This document shows, in pieces, positions 42,670 to 51,965 of a stretch of DNA of 64,000 bases; positions within the stretch are counted from its first letter, which is position 1; each line of letters starts with the position of its first letter. A program made the translations under genes and the position numbers. The DNA lies in NCBI GenBank assembly GCA_965652395.1, contig CBFGUW010000005.1, forward strand, positions 62,001 to 126,000. Reading direction: 5' to 3'. The DNA comes from Saccharospirillum sp965652395 (GTDB lineage Bacteria; Pseudomonadota; Gammaproteobacteria; Pseudomonadales; Natronospirillaceae). A model generated the notes under the pieces. That model searched no databases and was not told the origin of the DNA. It saw only the letters and a list, made by a program, of their open reading frames with translations.

Positions 42670-43935
42670 ATGCGCCGAAGTAGAACGGAAATAGACTTCA
42701 AAGAACTGAATGAAGAGCTCTCTAACGCAATACCCGATAATAATGTTTGGACCTACGACTGCGAACTCGTAACCCCACTCTATGGCGGCAGTGCGACCGC
42801 CAGCACGGTAGACCCAAACCACCCCATCCGTGTGAGCAGTATTCGTGGCCAGTTGCGGTTCTGGTGGCGCATTGCCTGCTGCGAAGCGAGTGAAGGTCAC
42901 AAACACTTGTTTAAGCGGGAATCGGCTATCTGGGGTGGTATTGGTGGCGAAGAACCACTGGCTTCGCGGGTCATTATAAAAGTCGAAGTATGCGGGAAGG
43001 CATTGGATATCGACGCTTCCGAGTATAAGCCTGATTGGAATTGCCCAAAAGAAATGAAGGGCAAACCAGCCCCACATAACTATGTATTTGTCGATAGCGA
43101 CCCCGGAAAGATCATCACACCAGGATTACGCTTCAAACTGCATATCCGGTTTAATGACGCCCTCAAGCCATCACTGAATGATGCACAAAAAGAGGAAGTG
43201 AAACGGACATTGCGTTGGTGGGCTTCATTCGGCGGAGTCGGCGCAAGGACCCGAAGGGGGTTGGGTTCCATAACAATTAAAGGTTTACCACCGGTAACGA
43301 TAGATGAAGTTGAAGAAAAAGGTGGTCTTCTAAAGTTCAGGGAAAAAGACAGTGTAGACGCCATTGGATGCTGGGAAGAGGCAATTGGCAAGCTAATGTC
43401 TTTCCGACAAGGGGTGGGCGTCGGACGCAATCATGGTCAACAAAGCCGTAATAGACCCGGCCGAAGCCGGTGGCCCGAAGCGGATTCCATTCGCAATCTG
43501 AGCCAGTGCAGCACTCCCGATCACAAACCCGACAATGACCAAACCAACTTATTCCCCCGCGCCGCCTTTGGCCTGCCCATAGTCTTTCACTTCAAGGATG
43601 CTCCCAAAAAGGACGAAAGAACCAATCCCATTAAAGACCCCATTGATCATACCCTCAAGCCAACAATGCACGACCGTATGGCCAGCCCACTCATTCTAAA
43701 ACCCTATTGGAATGGCGAGCACTGGCAGGCAGCGGCATTGCTGCTGCCGAAGTGGGAAAGAGCACTCGACTTACCGCTAACATTCAAAGAAAACACATAC
43801 AATAAAGTCAACGGCTGGCCTAAGGACCCCACCGCTCGGGAAACAGCCAAACAACAGATTCCGCCAATGAAAAATCAACCGGGAGACAACCCGCTCACAG
43901 CTTTCATGGCATTTTTTGAAGGAAACCAAAGATGA
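42670..43935 (+). CDS. cmr1: Type III-B Cmr complex subunit Cmr1 (RAMP)
   Basis: A 421-aa Cas7-like RAMP protein that caps the Cmr backbone near the 3' end of the crRNA-target duplex. Family motifs: T-P-L-Y-G-G-S near residue 40, the I-R-G-Q-L-R-F-W-W-R signature (about 58-68) and F-G-G-V-G-A-R-T-R-R-G-L-G-S (glycine-rich RAMP loop, about 190). The start at 42670 follows GGGAGC; the ORF also extends 13 codons up without homology. It overlaps cas10 by four bases (ATGA), first of six tightly coupled cmr genes. Confidence 0.95.
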   Translation: MRRSRTEIDFKELNEELSNAIPDNNVWTYDCELVTPLYGGSATASTVDPNHPIRVSSIRGQLRFWWRIACCEASEGHKHLFKRESAIWGGIGGEEPLASRVIIKVEVCGKALDIDASEYKPDWNCPKEMKGKPAPHNYVFVDSDPGKIITPGLRFKLHIRFNDALKPSLNDAQKEEVKRTLRWWASFGGVGARTRRGLGSITIKGLPPVTIDEVEEKGGLLKFREKDSVDAIGCWEEAIGKLMSFRQGVGVGRNHGQQSRNRPGRSRWPEADSIRNLSQCSTPDHKPDNDQTNLFPRAAFGLPIVFHFKDAPKKDERTNPIKDPIDHTLKPTMHDRMASPLILKPYWNGEHWQAAALLLPKWERALDLPLTFKENTYNKVNGWPKDPTARETAKQQIPPMKNQPGDNPLTAFMAFFEGNQR

Positions 43936-45740
43936 CGGACTATCTGTTGACCCTCAGCATAGGGCCGGTGCAAAGCCTGATCGAAGCCGGGCGACGTACG
44001 CGCGATTTATGGTGTGGCTCCTGGCTGCTGTCGGAAGTCTCCCGTGCGGTGGCCTACGCCCTGCATCAGGCACAAACGGGCTGTCTCATATTTCCCTGCC
44101 CGGAAAATCCCGATACCGAATTGCTGCCGCAAGGCTCCCTTAATGAAAACTCACCTAGCGCCAACATTGCCAATGTGATTCGTGCCGAAATTCATACCGC
44201 CGATAAAGCGGAACTGACACGAATAGTACAACGGGCCAAGGAAGCTGCCCAAAACCGCCTGGCTGATATCGTCAAAGCCGCTCGCGCCAAATTGAAAGAC
44301 GATCAAACGGATGAGCACATTTGGCAACAACAGCTAGAAGACATGCTGGAAATTTTCGCTGCCTGGGTGGTCTTCACCCAAGATACCTACCCACAGGCCT
44401 CCAAGCGGCTCAGCGCGCTACTGGCCGCGCGAAAAAACACGCGCGATTTCGCGCCCATGCAGGACTCACGGGAGGGAATTTTCAAGTCTGATCTGGATGG
44501 CGCCAATAACTCCGTCATCAGCCACCTACATCGCCCAGGCAACGGTCCAGACAACAAAAGCGAGGCCAAGAAACAGCTCGGTCTCGACACCAACGAACAT
44601 TTGGACGTACTGGGTGTCATCAAACGGCTGGCCGGGCCTTCGGAACAATTCACCGCCTTCAGCAGAATCGTAGCCGACAGTTGGCTGCAACAGTGGAAAG
44701 ACACACCGGGCGACGCCAATTTGGCAGCACTCAAGCAGGGTTACAAAACCCTCGTCAACCAAGAACTAGCCACGGGCGTTAAGGGCAACGACCAAACTTA
44801 TCAACTTTTCCCCTTCGATGGTGAATACCTGTTTTCAAGCCGACTGGAACGGCTCGACGCCACTGGCGAGGTTAAGCAACCGTTAAAAGCCGCCTTAGCG
44901 GCCATCAACAGTTCGCCTTTACCCTACGGTGTGCTGCTTAAAGCCGATGGCGACCGGATGGGCGAACTGCTTGGTGAAGCGCGGGATGCAAACGAATCCA
45001 GAATGCTATCGAAAGCACTGCACCAATTCGCCTGCCAGGTTCGCCGCATTGTGCAACAACACCGGGGGCACGCCGTCTACGCCGGTGGCGACGATGTATT
45101 GGTCTTCCTGCCGCTGGCTGGAGCCTTCAAGTGTGCTCAAAAACTGGCAATGGCATTTCACACTCACATGGCAAGCGCCGCAACCCAACTCAAGCAGCCG
45201 CCTGATTCACTCCCCACCTTATCCGTCGGCCTGGCCATAGGCCATTTTGTGCAACCCATGCGGCAACTGCGCCACCGCGCCATAAGCGCCGAACAGCTGG
45301 CCAAGGGTAGCGATCAACAAACCCCGCGTAACGCCCTGGCCATTTGCCTGGGCATCCGCTCCGGCCATGAGCTGCGTTGGCGATGCAATTGGGATGATCA
45401 AAAAACGCTGGATGCCATGGAATGTTTTATCGTGGCTTGCCAAAACAAAGAGTTACCTTCGCGTATCAGTCAGGACCTACGGGAAATGGCGCACCGCCTG
45501 AAATGGACTTACGACCACCCGAAGGGTGAGCAGGCACTGGCCGGTATTCGCACCTCTGAACTGGCCCGTCTGTTCGAACGCGCCAACCAGCCCGGCGGCG
45601 ACCAAAAGCTACCGGACTCGCTCAAACAAATGCTACTCGCACAAGCCAATGCGATGACGCTGGACGACCTGGCAAACCAACTGACAATGGCCCGTTGGCT
45701 GGCCGCGAAAACCGCCAACGACATAGGAGAACCGGTATGA
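43932..45740 (+). CDS. cmr2: Type III-B Cas10/Cmr2, cyclase-competent and HD-less
   Basis: A 602-aa Cas10, shorter than HD-containing Cmr2 proteins (for example about 870 aa in Pyrococcus furiosus). Translation begins directly at I-G-P-V-Q-S-L-I-E-A-G-R-R-T-R-D-L-W-C-G-S, the start of the first Palm-like domain, so the N-terminal HD DNase domain is missing. The second Palm domain is intact: K-A-D-G-D-R-M-G (about 337-344) and the metal-binding G-G-D-D at 385-388. It should therefore make cyclic oligoadenylate from ATP on target RNA binding but not cut ssDNA through HD. The C-terminal domain is helical. It overlaps cmr1 and cmr3 by four bases each. Confidence 0.96.
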   Translation: MTDYLLTLSIGPVQSLIEAGRRTRDLWCGSWLLSEVSRAVAYALHQAQTGCLIFPCPENPDTELLPQGSLNENSPSANIANVIRAEIHTADKAELTRIVQRAKEAAQNRLADIVKAARAKLKDDQTDEHIWQQQLEDMLEIFAAWVVFTQDTYPQASKRLSALLAARKNTRDFAPMQDSREGIFKSDLDGANNSVISHLHRPGNGPDNKSEAKKQLGLDTNEHLDVLGVIKRLAGPSEQFTAFSRIVADSWLQQWKDTPGDANLAALKQGYKTLVNQELATGVKGNDQTYQLFPFDGEYLFSSRLERLDATGEVKQPLKAALAAINSSPLPYGVLLKADGDRMGELLGEARDANESRMLSKALHQFACQVRRIVQQHRGHAVYAGGDDVLVFLPLAGAFKCAQKLAMAFHTHMASAATQLKQPPDSLPTLSVGLAIGHFVQPMRQLRHRAISAEQLAKGSDQQTPRNALAICLGIRSGHELRWRCNWDDQKTLDAMECFIVACQNKELPSRISQDLREMAHRLKWTYDHPKGEQALAGIRTSELARLFERANQPGGDQKLPDSLKQMLLAQANAMTLDDLANQLTMARWLAAKTANDIGEPV

Positions 45741-46891
45741 GCCCGGCCATGCAGTACTATCTCATTGAACCGAAAGACCCTCTGGTCATACGGTCCGGTC
45801 GACCCTTCGAGGAAATATCCGATACTGAAGCCGCGCGTTTCCCGCCGCCTTCCACGCTCGCCGGTGCCCTACGCAATGCCCATGCCCGAAGCACCGGCAA
45901 ACCACTGAATTCAACATTGGAAGACATCCCCATCTTTGGCCCATTACCCGTCAAAGTCACCGAGTCCGAGGCTTTGACCACAGCGGATATCATGGTGCCC
46001 AAGCCAGCGGATGCTCACTACTATTTTGACAATGTTGGTCGCCCGGAATTGGTCCGCGCCCGCCCGCAGGCCCTGGCGGACGACGAGGGTTGCGACCTTC
46101 CAAAGGGTTTAAAACCCGTGCAGATCGCCCAGGCAATAAAGGGCAAACCCGCACCCGGGCCCCATTGGTGGTCCCTTAGTGATTTATTGGCCTGGCGGGA
46201 GAGCGCCGAAGAGCTAACCTTCGACACCCTCCAACAAAATGGCTGGGTGCCGACCCCGGCGGATATTCGAACGCACATCGCTTTAAAAAATGCCACGCGC
46301 GCGCCGGAAACCGGACAGATATTCCAAACCACCGGCCTCACCCTCTGGCAGCAGCCGGGCGACGACAGCCCGTTTCCGACCACACCCATCGGCATTCTGG
46401 GCGGCATCTGCGAAGATGTGGCCACCGGCTGGGTCAACCTGGGTGGTGAGCGGCGGCTGGCCACGGTAAAACCCTGCACTCCGGCCGTGAACCCACCGGA
46501 AACCCTGGCGGCAACTATCCTCGAGTCCGGCGGGTTAGTACTCACCCTGCTCACCCCGGCCCTGTTTGACGGAGGTTGGCGGCCCGGTTGGATAGACCCC
46601 GACACTTTGGAAGGCCACCCACCCGGTCACCCGAACGTTCACCTGAAATTGCAAGCCGCTGCCGTGGGCCGTTGGCAACCTCATTCCGGCTGGAACCTGG
46701 ATAAAAGAAGGCCCCGGGCCGGGCGTAAAGCCGTGCCCGCCGGTACCACCTACTGGTTCGAGCTGCTTGAGCCCAGCCCCTCGGCCGAGGAATTGGCCGC
46801 ACTCTGGCTGAGCTCCCTATGCGACGCCCTGCAAGATAATCGCAACGGCTTTGGCCTCGTATTACCATCCGCCTTATCCAGGGAACTTTAA
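45737..46891 (+). CDS. cmr3: Type III-B Cmr complex subunit Cmr3 (Cas5-like RAMP)
   Basis: A 384-aa RAMP that binds the crRNA 5' handle together with Cas10. The N-terminus Y-Y-L-I-E-P-K-D-P-L-V-I-R-S-G-R-P-F and the F-P-P-P-S-T-L-A-G-A-L-R loop are classic Cmr3 features. A C-terminal R-N-G-F-G-L-V-L-P resembles the glycine-rich loop. Start ATG at 45737, overlapping the cas10 stop (ATGA). A gap of 35 bases with its own CAGGAG follows before cmr4. Confidence 0.94.
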   Translation: MSPAMQYYLIEPKDPLVIRSGRPFEEISDTEAARFPPPSTLAGALRNAHARSTGKPLNSTLEDIPIFGPLPVKVTESEALTTADIMVPKPADAHYYFDNVGRPELVRARPQALADDEGCDLPKGLKPVQIAQAIKGKPAPGPHWWSLSDLLAWRESAEELTFDTLQQNGWVPTPADIRTHIALKNATRAPETGQIFQTTGLTLWQQPGDDSPFPTTPIGILGGICEDVATGWVNLGGERRLATVKPCTPAVNPPETLAATILESGGLVLTLLTPALFDGGWRPGWIDPDTLEGHPPGHPNVHLKLQAAAVGRWQPHSGWNLDKRRPRAGRKAVPAGTTYWFELLEPSPSAEELAALWLSSLCDALQDNRNGFGLVLPSALSREL

Positions 46892-46926
46892 CCACCAGGG
46901 TGTTAACACTCTCCAGGAGTTTTGCC

Positions 46927-47793
46927 ATGCAACCGCACGTCTACCATCTGTTCAGCCACACTATTTTGCATTGCGGCACCGGCCAATCCGTCGGTATCGT
47001 CGACCAACCCATCGCGCGCGACCGAGCCACCAACCTGCCCCTGGTGCCCGGCTCGACCATGAAAGGCGTGCTGCGAGCCCACCTGGAAACCGACCCATCC
47101 AACGGCGCCGAGCACCTGTTCGGTCCCAAGGGCAAGGACGTGAAAGAAAGTTTTGCCGGGGCATTGTCGATCACCGACGCCCACCTTCTGGTGCTGCCGG
47201 TGCGCTCTGTGTACGGCGTGATCGCCTACGCTACCTGCCCCTTTATTTTGAAGCGTTATCGGCGTGACATGAACCTATCGCTGAAGATGCCCGAGCCGGG
47301 GGAAAACCGAGCGCTGCATGCTACAAACAACGCCAATCACAGTAACAACCAGGTGGTACTCGAAGATCTCGATTTCAGACCAAAAGAATGCCCGGACACC
47401 CAAGCCTGGGCCGAACAAATAGCCAAGGTGGTTTACGATGAAGACACGGAAAGCCGAAACGACCTGATACAGCGTTTTCTCGTGCTGCCGGACAACGCTT
47501 TTTCTTTTTTGGCTGAAACCGCCACCGAGATTCGCACGCGAATCCGCATTAACCCTGAAACCGGCGTCGTGAGCGACGGTGCACTCTGGACCGAAGAAAA
47601 CCTACCCGCCGAAACACTGCTCTGGGGCCTCTACACCCTGGCGGACTCGCGCCAACCCGAAGCCACCGCATCGGCCAACGAGCTTCATCAACAACTGCCC
47701 GGCACCACACTGCTGCAAATGGGCGGCAGCGCGGGAACCGGCCATGGCCTCGTCCAATTTCATCGAATGGGAGGCCAGCATGACGCCGCGTAG
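46927..47793 (+). CDS. cmr4: Type III-B Cmr complex subunit Cmr4 (Cas7-like, RNA-cleaving)
   Basis: A 288-aa Cas7-like backbone subunit that cuts target RNA at six-base intervals. The start is ATG 46927 after CAGGAG. Catalytic Asp26 is in V-G-I-V-D-Q-P-I-A-R-D, the same position as D26 of P. furiosus Cmr4; L-P-L-V-P-G-S-T-M-K-G-V-L-R follows, and the C-terminal G-G-S-A-G-T-G-H-G-L-V is the glycine-rich RAMP loop. Target-RNA slicing is thus predicted to be functional. Overlaps cmr5 by 14 bases. Confidence 0.96.
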   Translation: MQPHVYHLFSHTILHCGTGQSVGIVDQPIARDRATNLPLVPGSTMKGVLRAHLETDPSNGAEHLFGPKGKDVKESFAGALSITDAHLLVLPVRSVYGVIAYATCPFILKRYRRDMNLSLKMPEPGENRALHATNNANHSNNQVVLEDLDFRPKECPDTQAWAEQIAKVVYDEDTESRNDLIQRFLVLPDNAFSFLAETATEIRTRIRINPETGVVSDGALWTEENLPAETLLWGLYTLADSRQPEATASANELHQQLPGTTLLQMGGSAGTGHGLVQFHRMGGQHDAA

Positions 47794-48217
47794 CCACCGA
47801 ATCGCCACCAAAGCCTATGAATTGGTAAAAGCTCGTTATTCGCCCGACTCAAAAGACGAAACAATGAAAAAATACGGCGCTCTGGTGCACAAATTACCCG
47901 CCATGATCCTGCAATGCGGCCTCGCGCAGACAACGGGCTTCCTGTTGGCAAAGGGGGAAAACGAGCATTGCAAGGTACTGGACGATTTAAAATCCGCTTT
48001 TCAACACCTATCCGCCTCGCCAAATACCGAACTGACTCGTGATCAGTTCCACGAGAGCATTCTGAAAAGCGATTTACAGCAGCATATGGTTCACACCCGC
48101 CAGGCACTGGAAATCGCCGGCTGGCTGCGCCGTTATGTGCAGGGTGTATTAAACGTGAACGCCACCGGTGAAAAGCAGGATGAACACCGCAACGAAGAGG
48201 TCGAGCCAACATTATGA
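47780..48217 (+). CDS. cmr5: Type III-B Cmr complex small subunit Cmr5
   Basis: A 145-aa all-helical small subunit that lines the minor filament of the Cmr complex. The start at 47780 overlaps cmr4 by 14 bases and follows GAGG. Characteristic segments are Y-G-A-L-V-H-K-L-P-A-M-I-L-Q-C-G-L-A-Q-T and E-I-A-G-W-L-R-R-Y. The C-terminus ends in a charged tail. An alternative start further upstream inside cmr4 is rejected because it only translates a shifted frame. Confidence 0.93.
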   Translation: MTPRSHRIATKAYELVKARYSPDSKDETMKKYGALVHKLPAMILQCGLAQTTGFLLAKGENEHCKVLDDLKSAFQHLSASPNTELTRDQFHESILKSDLQQHMVHTRQALEIAGWLRRYVQGVLNVNATGEKQDEHRNEEVEPTL

Positions 48218-49278
48218 CTTCGCTATGCCGCAACGACCTGATAACCGCTTACAAGAAAAGTAACAGCGCCAACCCCGGCTTGCTGCTCCACAAGGGGTTA
48301 ACAGAAATTGAAACAAAACAGAGTGACGGCCAACGCGATTCGGAAGACGCGGCCAAGTCGTCACTTAAAACAGACCATATCCTGCGTATTTGTAAGTGTT
48401 CAATCACCGAACAATACCGCCGCGCCTACTACCGGTGGCAACGGCTAACGCAAGACGAGAATCGTTTCATCCAATGCGCCATGAAGTTGGATGACAGGCT
48501 GCTGATCGGCCTGGCCGCCGCCGGTGCATTGGAAACCGGCTGCGCGCTCAGCCATGGCTACGGCGCACCCTACATTCCCGGCTCCAGCATCAAGGGCGCG
48601 GTGCGTGCCTGGGCACAACAACACCTGAACGGCCACGATGACGCCCTGGAACAACTGCTGGGCACTTACGATTCAGGCTCGCCCGGAGCCGTATCCGGCC
48701 TCGTCACCTTTCACGATGCCTGGTGGATACCGGAGAAAACAACATCACACGATGGAGAAAAACCCCTGGAAAAGGACATTGTGACCACCCATCATCAGGA
48801 GTATTACAACGGCGGCAAAGAGCCCGCCGCCGATACCGACAGCCCCATCCCCAATGCCCTGGTCAGCGTACGGGGCAGTTTTCTGTTCGTGTTGGAAGGC
48901 CGACCGGCAGACCTGAAACCCAGCCTCACCCTGCTGACCCGAGCTTTGAGCGAACACGGCATCGGCGCTAAAACAGCGGCGGGTTATGGCTATATGCGGG
49001 TGGACGACGACTGGAAACGGGAACACCAGATGACGGAAGAACAGAAACTAGCGGACGACGTGGCGCATCTGAACGAACAAGAGGTTCGAGTGATGTTCAG
49101 TAGAGACTTGAAAAAAACACAGTCGGAAATAGAACAACAGGGCATCGACTTCAACCAGTACGCCAGAACGGTGAAGCGGGTTCATTCGGTATTGATAGAG
49201 GGCTGGAAAGATGAAACGAAAAAAACCTCGAAAAGTCGCTACAAGGCCTATCAGTTTTTCAACGCCATTAACGATTGA
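48214..49278 (+). CDS. cmr6: Type III-B Cmr complex subunit Cmr6 (RAMP)
   Basis: A 354-aa Cas7-like RAMP near the crRNA 3' end of the complex. Signatures: G-L-A-A-A-G-A-L-E-T-G-C-A-L-S-H-G-Y-G-A-P-Y-I-P-G-S-S-I-K-G-type region (RAMP strand-loop), V-T-F-H-D-A-W-W-I-P, and I-G-A-K-T-A-A-G-Y-G-Y (glycine-rich loop). The C-terminal 80 residues are highly charged and helical. It overlaps cmr5 by four bases and is followed 15 bases later by the membrane-protein gene, so the latter is in the same operon. Confidence 0.95.
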   Translation: MTSLCRNDLITAYKKSNSANPGLLLHKGLTEIETKQSDGQRDSEDAAKSSLKTDHILRICKCSITEQYRRAYYRWQRLTQDENRFIQCAMKLDDRLLIGLAAAGALETGCALSHGYGAPYIPGSSIKGAVRAWAQQHLNGHDDALEQLLGTYDSGSPGAVSGLVTFHDAWWIPEKTTSHDGEKPLEKDIVTTHHQEYYNGGKEPAADTDSPIPNALVSVRGSFLFVLEGRPADLKPSLTLLTRALSEHGIGAKTAAGYGYMRVDDDWKREHQMTEEQKLADDVAHLNEQEVRVMFSRDLKKTQSEIEQQGIDFNQYARTVKRVHSVLIEGWKDETKKTSKSRYKAYQFFNAIND

Positions 49279-49293
49279 CCACTGGATACCACC

Positions 49294-49815
49294 ATGTTCA
49301 AACACTTTGCCACTAAAATGATCACCGTTCTGTTTGTAGTCCCCATAATCGCCTTAATTCTTGTAATTATTTTCAATGAATCCGGTCTATATTCTGACTT
49401 GGAAAACTTAGTAATGGCTGTGTCCACAGGATTACTAACTGCTGGCTTGATCTTCTTACTGATCGAAAACAAACTAAAATCCGTAAAAGACGAACTGCAG
49501 GGCATCAAGGACGAAATCACCATCCTATTGCGTACGGAAAAGGGGGAAGGTGAGATTGAACTACCCGCGAAAATTCGCCGCCGGGATTTCACACGGGCCG
49601 AGGTGCTGGGCCGTATCGGCATGGTTCCTTTGAAAGACCCAAAGGAAAATGGATTTAGAATAGCCTACACCAACGCCCCGGAATTCATCGAGAATATCCA
49701 CGCCATCTATGAAAGCGAAGGCAACGCTCAATTGATCATCACATGTACTCGGGAGGAACTGGAGCAGTTTGATGTATTCAACCCTTCGCGTGAAACACAG
49801 AACATCTCTTCATAA
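49294..49815 (+). CDS. Two-TM type III CRISPR accessory protein, Csx23-like candidate
   Basis: A 173-aa protein, last in the cmr operon (15 bases after cmr6). Two hydrophobic helices (about 9-27 and 37-55) with a short loop are followed by a charged helix, probably coiled coil (about 56-84), and a soluble domain (about 85-173: R-R-R-D-F-T-R-A-E-V-L-G-R-I-G, N-A-P-E-F-I-E-N-I-H, A-Q-L-I-I-T-C-T). The layout, size and III-B context match Csx23 of Vibrio cholerae, a membrane effector whose C-terminal domain binds cA4. The identity is inferred from architecture; no CARF or SAVED fold is evident. Base use is more AT-rich than cmr1-6. Confidence 0.72.
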   Translation: MFKHFATKMITVLFVVPIIALILVIIFNESGLYSDLENLVMAVSTGLLTAGLIFLLIENKLKSVKDELQGIKDEITILLRTEKGEGEIELPAKIRRRDFTRAEVLGRIGMVPLKDPKENGFRIAYTNAPEFIENIHAIYESEGNAQLIITCTREELEQFDVFNPSRETQNISS

Positions 49816-49834
49816 CAGCCGGATTCGGTGTTAA

Positions 49835-49857
49835 AAACGAGGCAGGCATCCCTGCCT
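49835..49857 (-). terminator. Hairpin ending the array 2 transcript
   Basis: AGGCAGG pairs with CCTGCCT (49840-49846, 49851-49857). Read on the minus strand it is followed by CG and five T, so it fits a rho-independent terminator for the array 2 precursor; on the plus strand it could end the cmr operon. Confidence 0.55.
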
Positions 49858-49895
49858 TAATCCCTCAGCCTTTGGATTAAACCCCTTGGGTCGAA

Positions 49896-51965
49896 TGGTT
49901 TGGCTGTCTGATCGGCAGTGAATAACTTTTCGAGCATCCGGCACGGTGTGATTGATTTCTAAGCTGCCTACTCGGCAATGAACGTTCTGGGTGATGCCGA
50001 TGAGCCTACCGATTTTTTCTAAGCTGCCTACTCGGCAGTGAACGATCTCGACAATGTCACTCAGCAGCAGTACCATTTCTAAGCTGCCTACCCGGCAGTG
50101 AACCCGTACCTTATCGCATAGCGGCGCATCATGTATTTCTAAGCTGCCTACCCGGCAGTGAACACCACCTTGGCGGTTATAGCGGCGTTGCTTGATTTCT
50201 AAGCTGCCTACCCGGCAGTGAACGTTGACGCGTCACCGTCGGACAGGATCGAGTTTTTCTAAGCTGCCTACCCGGCAGTGAACATTCTAAACATTTCCAA
50301 TGCTTTAATCACTGCTTTCTAAGCTGCCTACCCGGCAGTGAACTGCGCATCCAGCCGCTCGACGATGTCGTTTACTTTCTAAGCTGCCTACCCGGCAGTG
50401 AACTTTTTGAATATGTCCTTGTTCTTCATCGGCTTTTTCTAAGCTGCCTACCCGGCAGTGAACAAGGTCGTCATCGGAGCGAAGTTTTTCTTTTGTTTCT
50501 AAGCTGCCTACCCGGCAGTGAACTTACCGGTAGAAACATACGCGCAACTTGTGTTTTTCTAAGCTGCCTACCCGGCAGTGAACTCAGGGTTGCCTTGGTC
50601 CCCGCTACTCCGTTTTTTCTAAGCTGCCTACCCGGCAGTGAACTTCCAACGCGTGACGAATAGCCGGGTCATCAATTTCTAAGCTGCCTACCCGGCAGTG
50701 AACAAGTTCAAGAGGGCTCCGATGTGCTGGGGGTTTTTCTAAGCTGCCTACCCGGCAGTGAACATCCCCAGGAATTCACTAGGCATTCTTCGGTTTTTCT
50801 AAGCTGCCTACCCGGCAGTGAACTCACATTTTCACGCACATAGCCGCACGCCGTTTTTTCTAAGCTGCCTACCCGGCAGTGAACCTCATAGACGAAGCGG
50901 AGAAGCCGTGCGATCTTTTCTAAGCTGCCTACCCGGCAGTGAACCGTTTACCGCCCAGTTTCGGACTCTGTGCGATTTTCTAAGCTGCCTACCCGGCAGT
51001 GAACGAAAAAATACTTCCGCCGTCGGTTTTGAATGATTTCTAAGCTGCCTACCCGGCAGTGAACGAGTTGAGTGGGGCGGCGCTGGATTATATGACTTTC
51101 TAAGCTGCCTACCCGGCAGTGAACTCAATCAAACAGACACACTGAACTTCCGTGAATTTCTAAGCTGCCTACCCGGCAGTGAACGTTTCCAGGCTTGTGG
51201 CCCTCCGTCATTTGCGTTTCTAAGCTGCCTACCCGGCAGTGAACCTCAAGCTGAACGGCGGGGAGTCCATTCACTGTTTCTAAGCTGCCTACCCGGCAGT
51301 GAACGCTGAGCTGCATTCGCGGCGTGTGGTTGCGAATTTCTAAGCTGCCTACCCGGCAGTGAACCCGCTAATATCACTCATGGTCCGCGCCCTCCTTTTC
51401 TAAGCTGCCTACCCGGCAGTGAACCTGGAAGCGTGCGAAAGTCCGTCATCATCAGATTTCTAAGCTGCCTACCCGGCAGTGAACCGCCTCATAGACGAAG
51501 CGGGGGAGTGAGTGATTTTCTAAGCTGCCTACCCGGCAGTGAACGGGCGAAAGGGCGCGGCGTCACCTACACAGTTTTTCTAAGCTGCCTACCCGGCAGT
51601 GAACGATCTCACCGACATGCTGCAAGCCGTCGAGCATTTCTAAGCTGCCTACCCGGCAGTGAACCGAGATCCATGGCGCTGTCCCATCGGTTTAATTTTT
51701 CTAAGCTGCCTACCCGGCAGTGAACATCACTAAGCTAAGTACTCCAGACATCAAAAATTTCTAAGCTGCCTACCCGGCAGTGAACTGGAGCGCCAGAAGT
51801 GGGCATCTGTGCGGTTATTTCTAAGCTGCCTACCCGGCAGTGAACACGTTCAAGCCGAAGGACGGCGCTGACCCAGATTTCTAAGCTGCCTACCCGGCAG
51901 TGAACCCAAACCCGGCGTCAACCTGGTCCTGCAATGCTTTCTAAGCTGCCTACCCGGCAGTGAAC
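49896..51965 (-). CRISPR. CRISPR array 2, type I-F repeats, 35 repeats/34 spacers
   Basis: Repeats of 28 bp recur at 60-base steps; two spacers (before 50857 and before 51698) are 33 bp, the rest 32. On the transcribed minus strand the repeat matches array 1 except in the stem loop, GGGTA instead of GTGTA. The two leader-distal intact repeats (49956, 50016) have a GAGTA loop, and the left-most unit at 49896-49923 is strongly degenerate. The leader is at the right. Spacers at 50885-50916 and 51485-51516 share 16 identical bases offset by three, so they target variants of one gene. Confidence 0.98.

Noticed and set aside
49831..51723. Open reading frames through CRISPR array 2
   Set aside because: The same repeat-translation artefact.
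39799..51965. Self-targeting spacers against genes of this window
   Set aside because: No match was noticed by eye, but the comparison was not exhaustive, so no claim is made.
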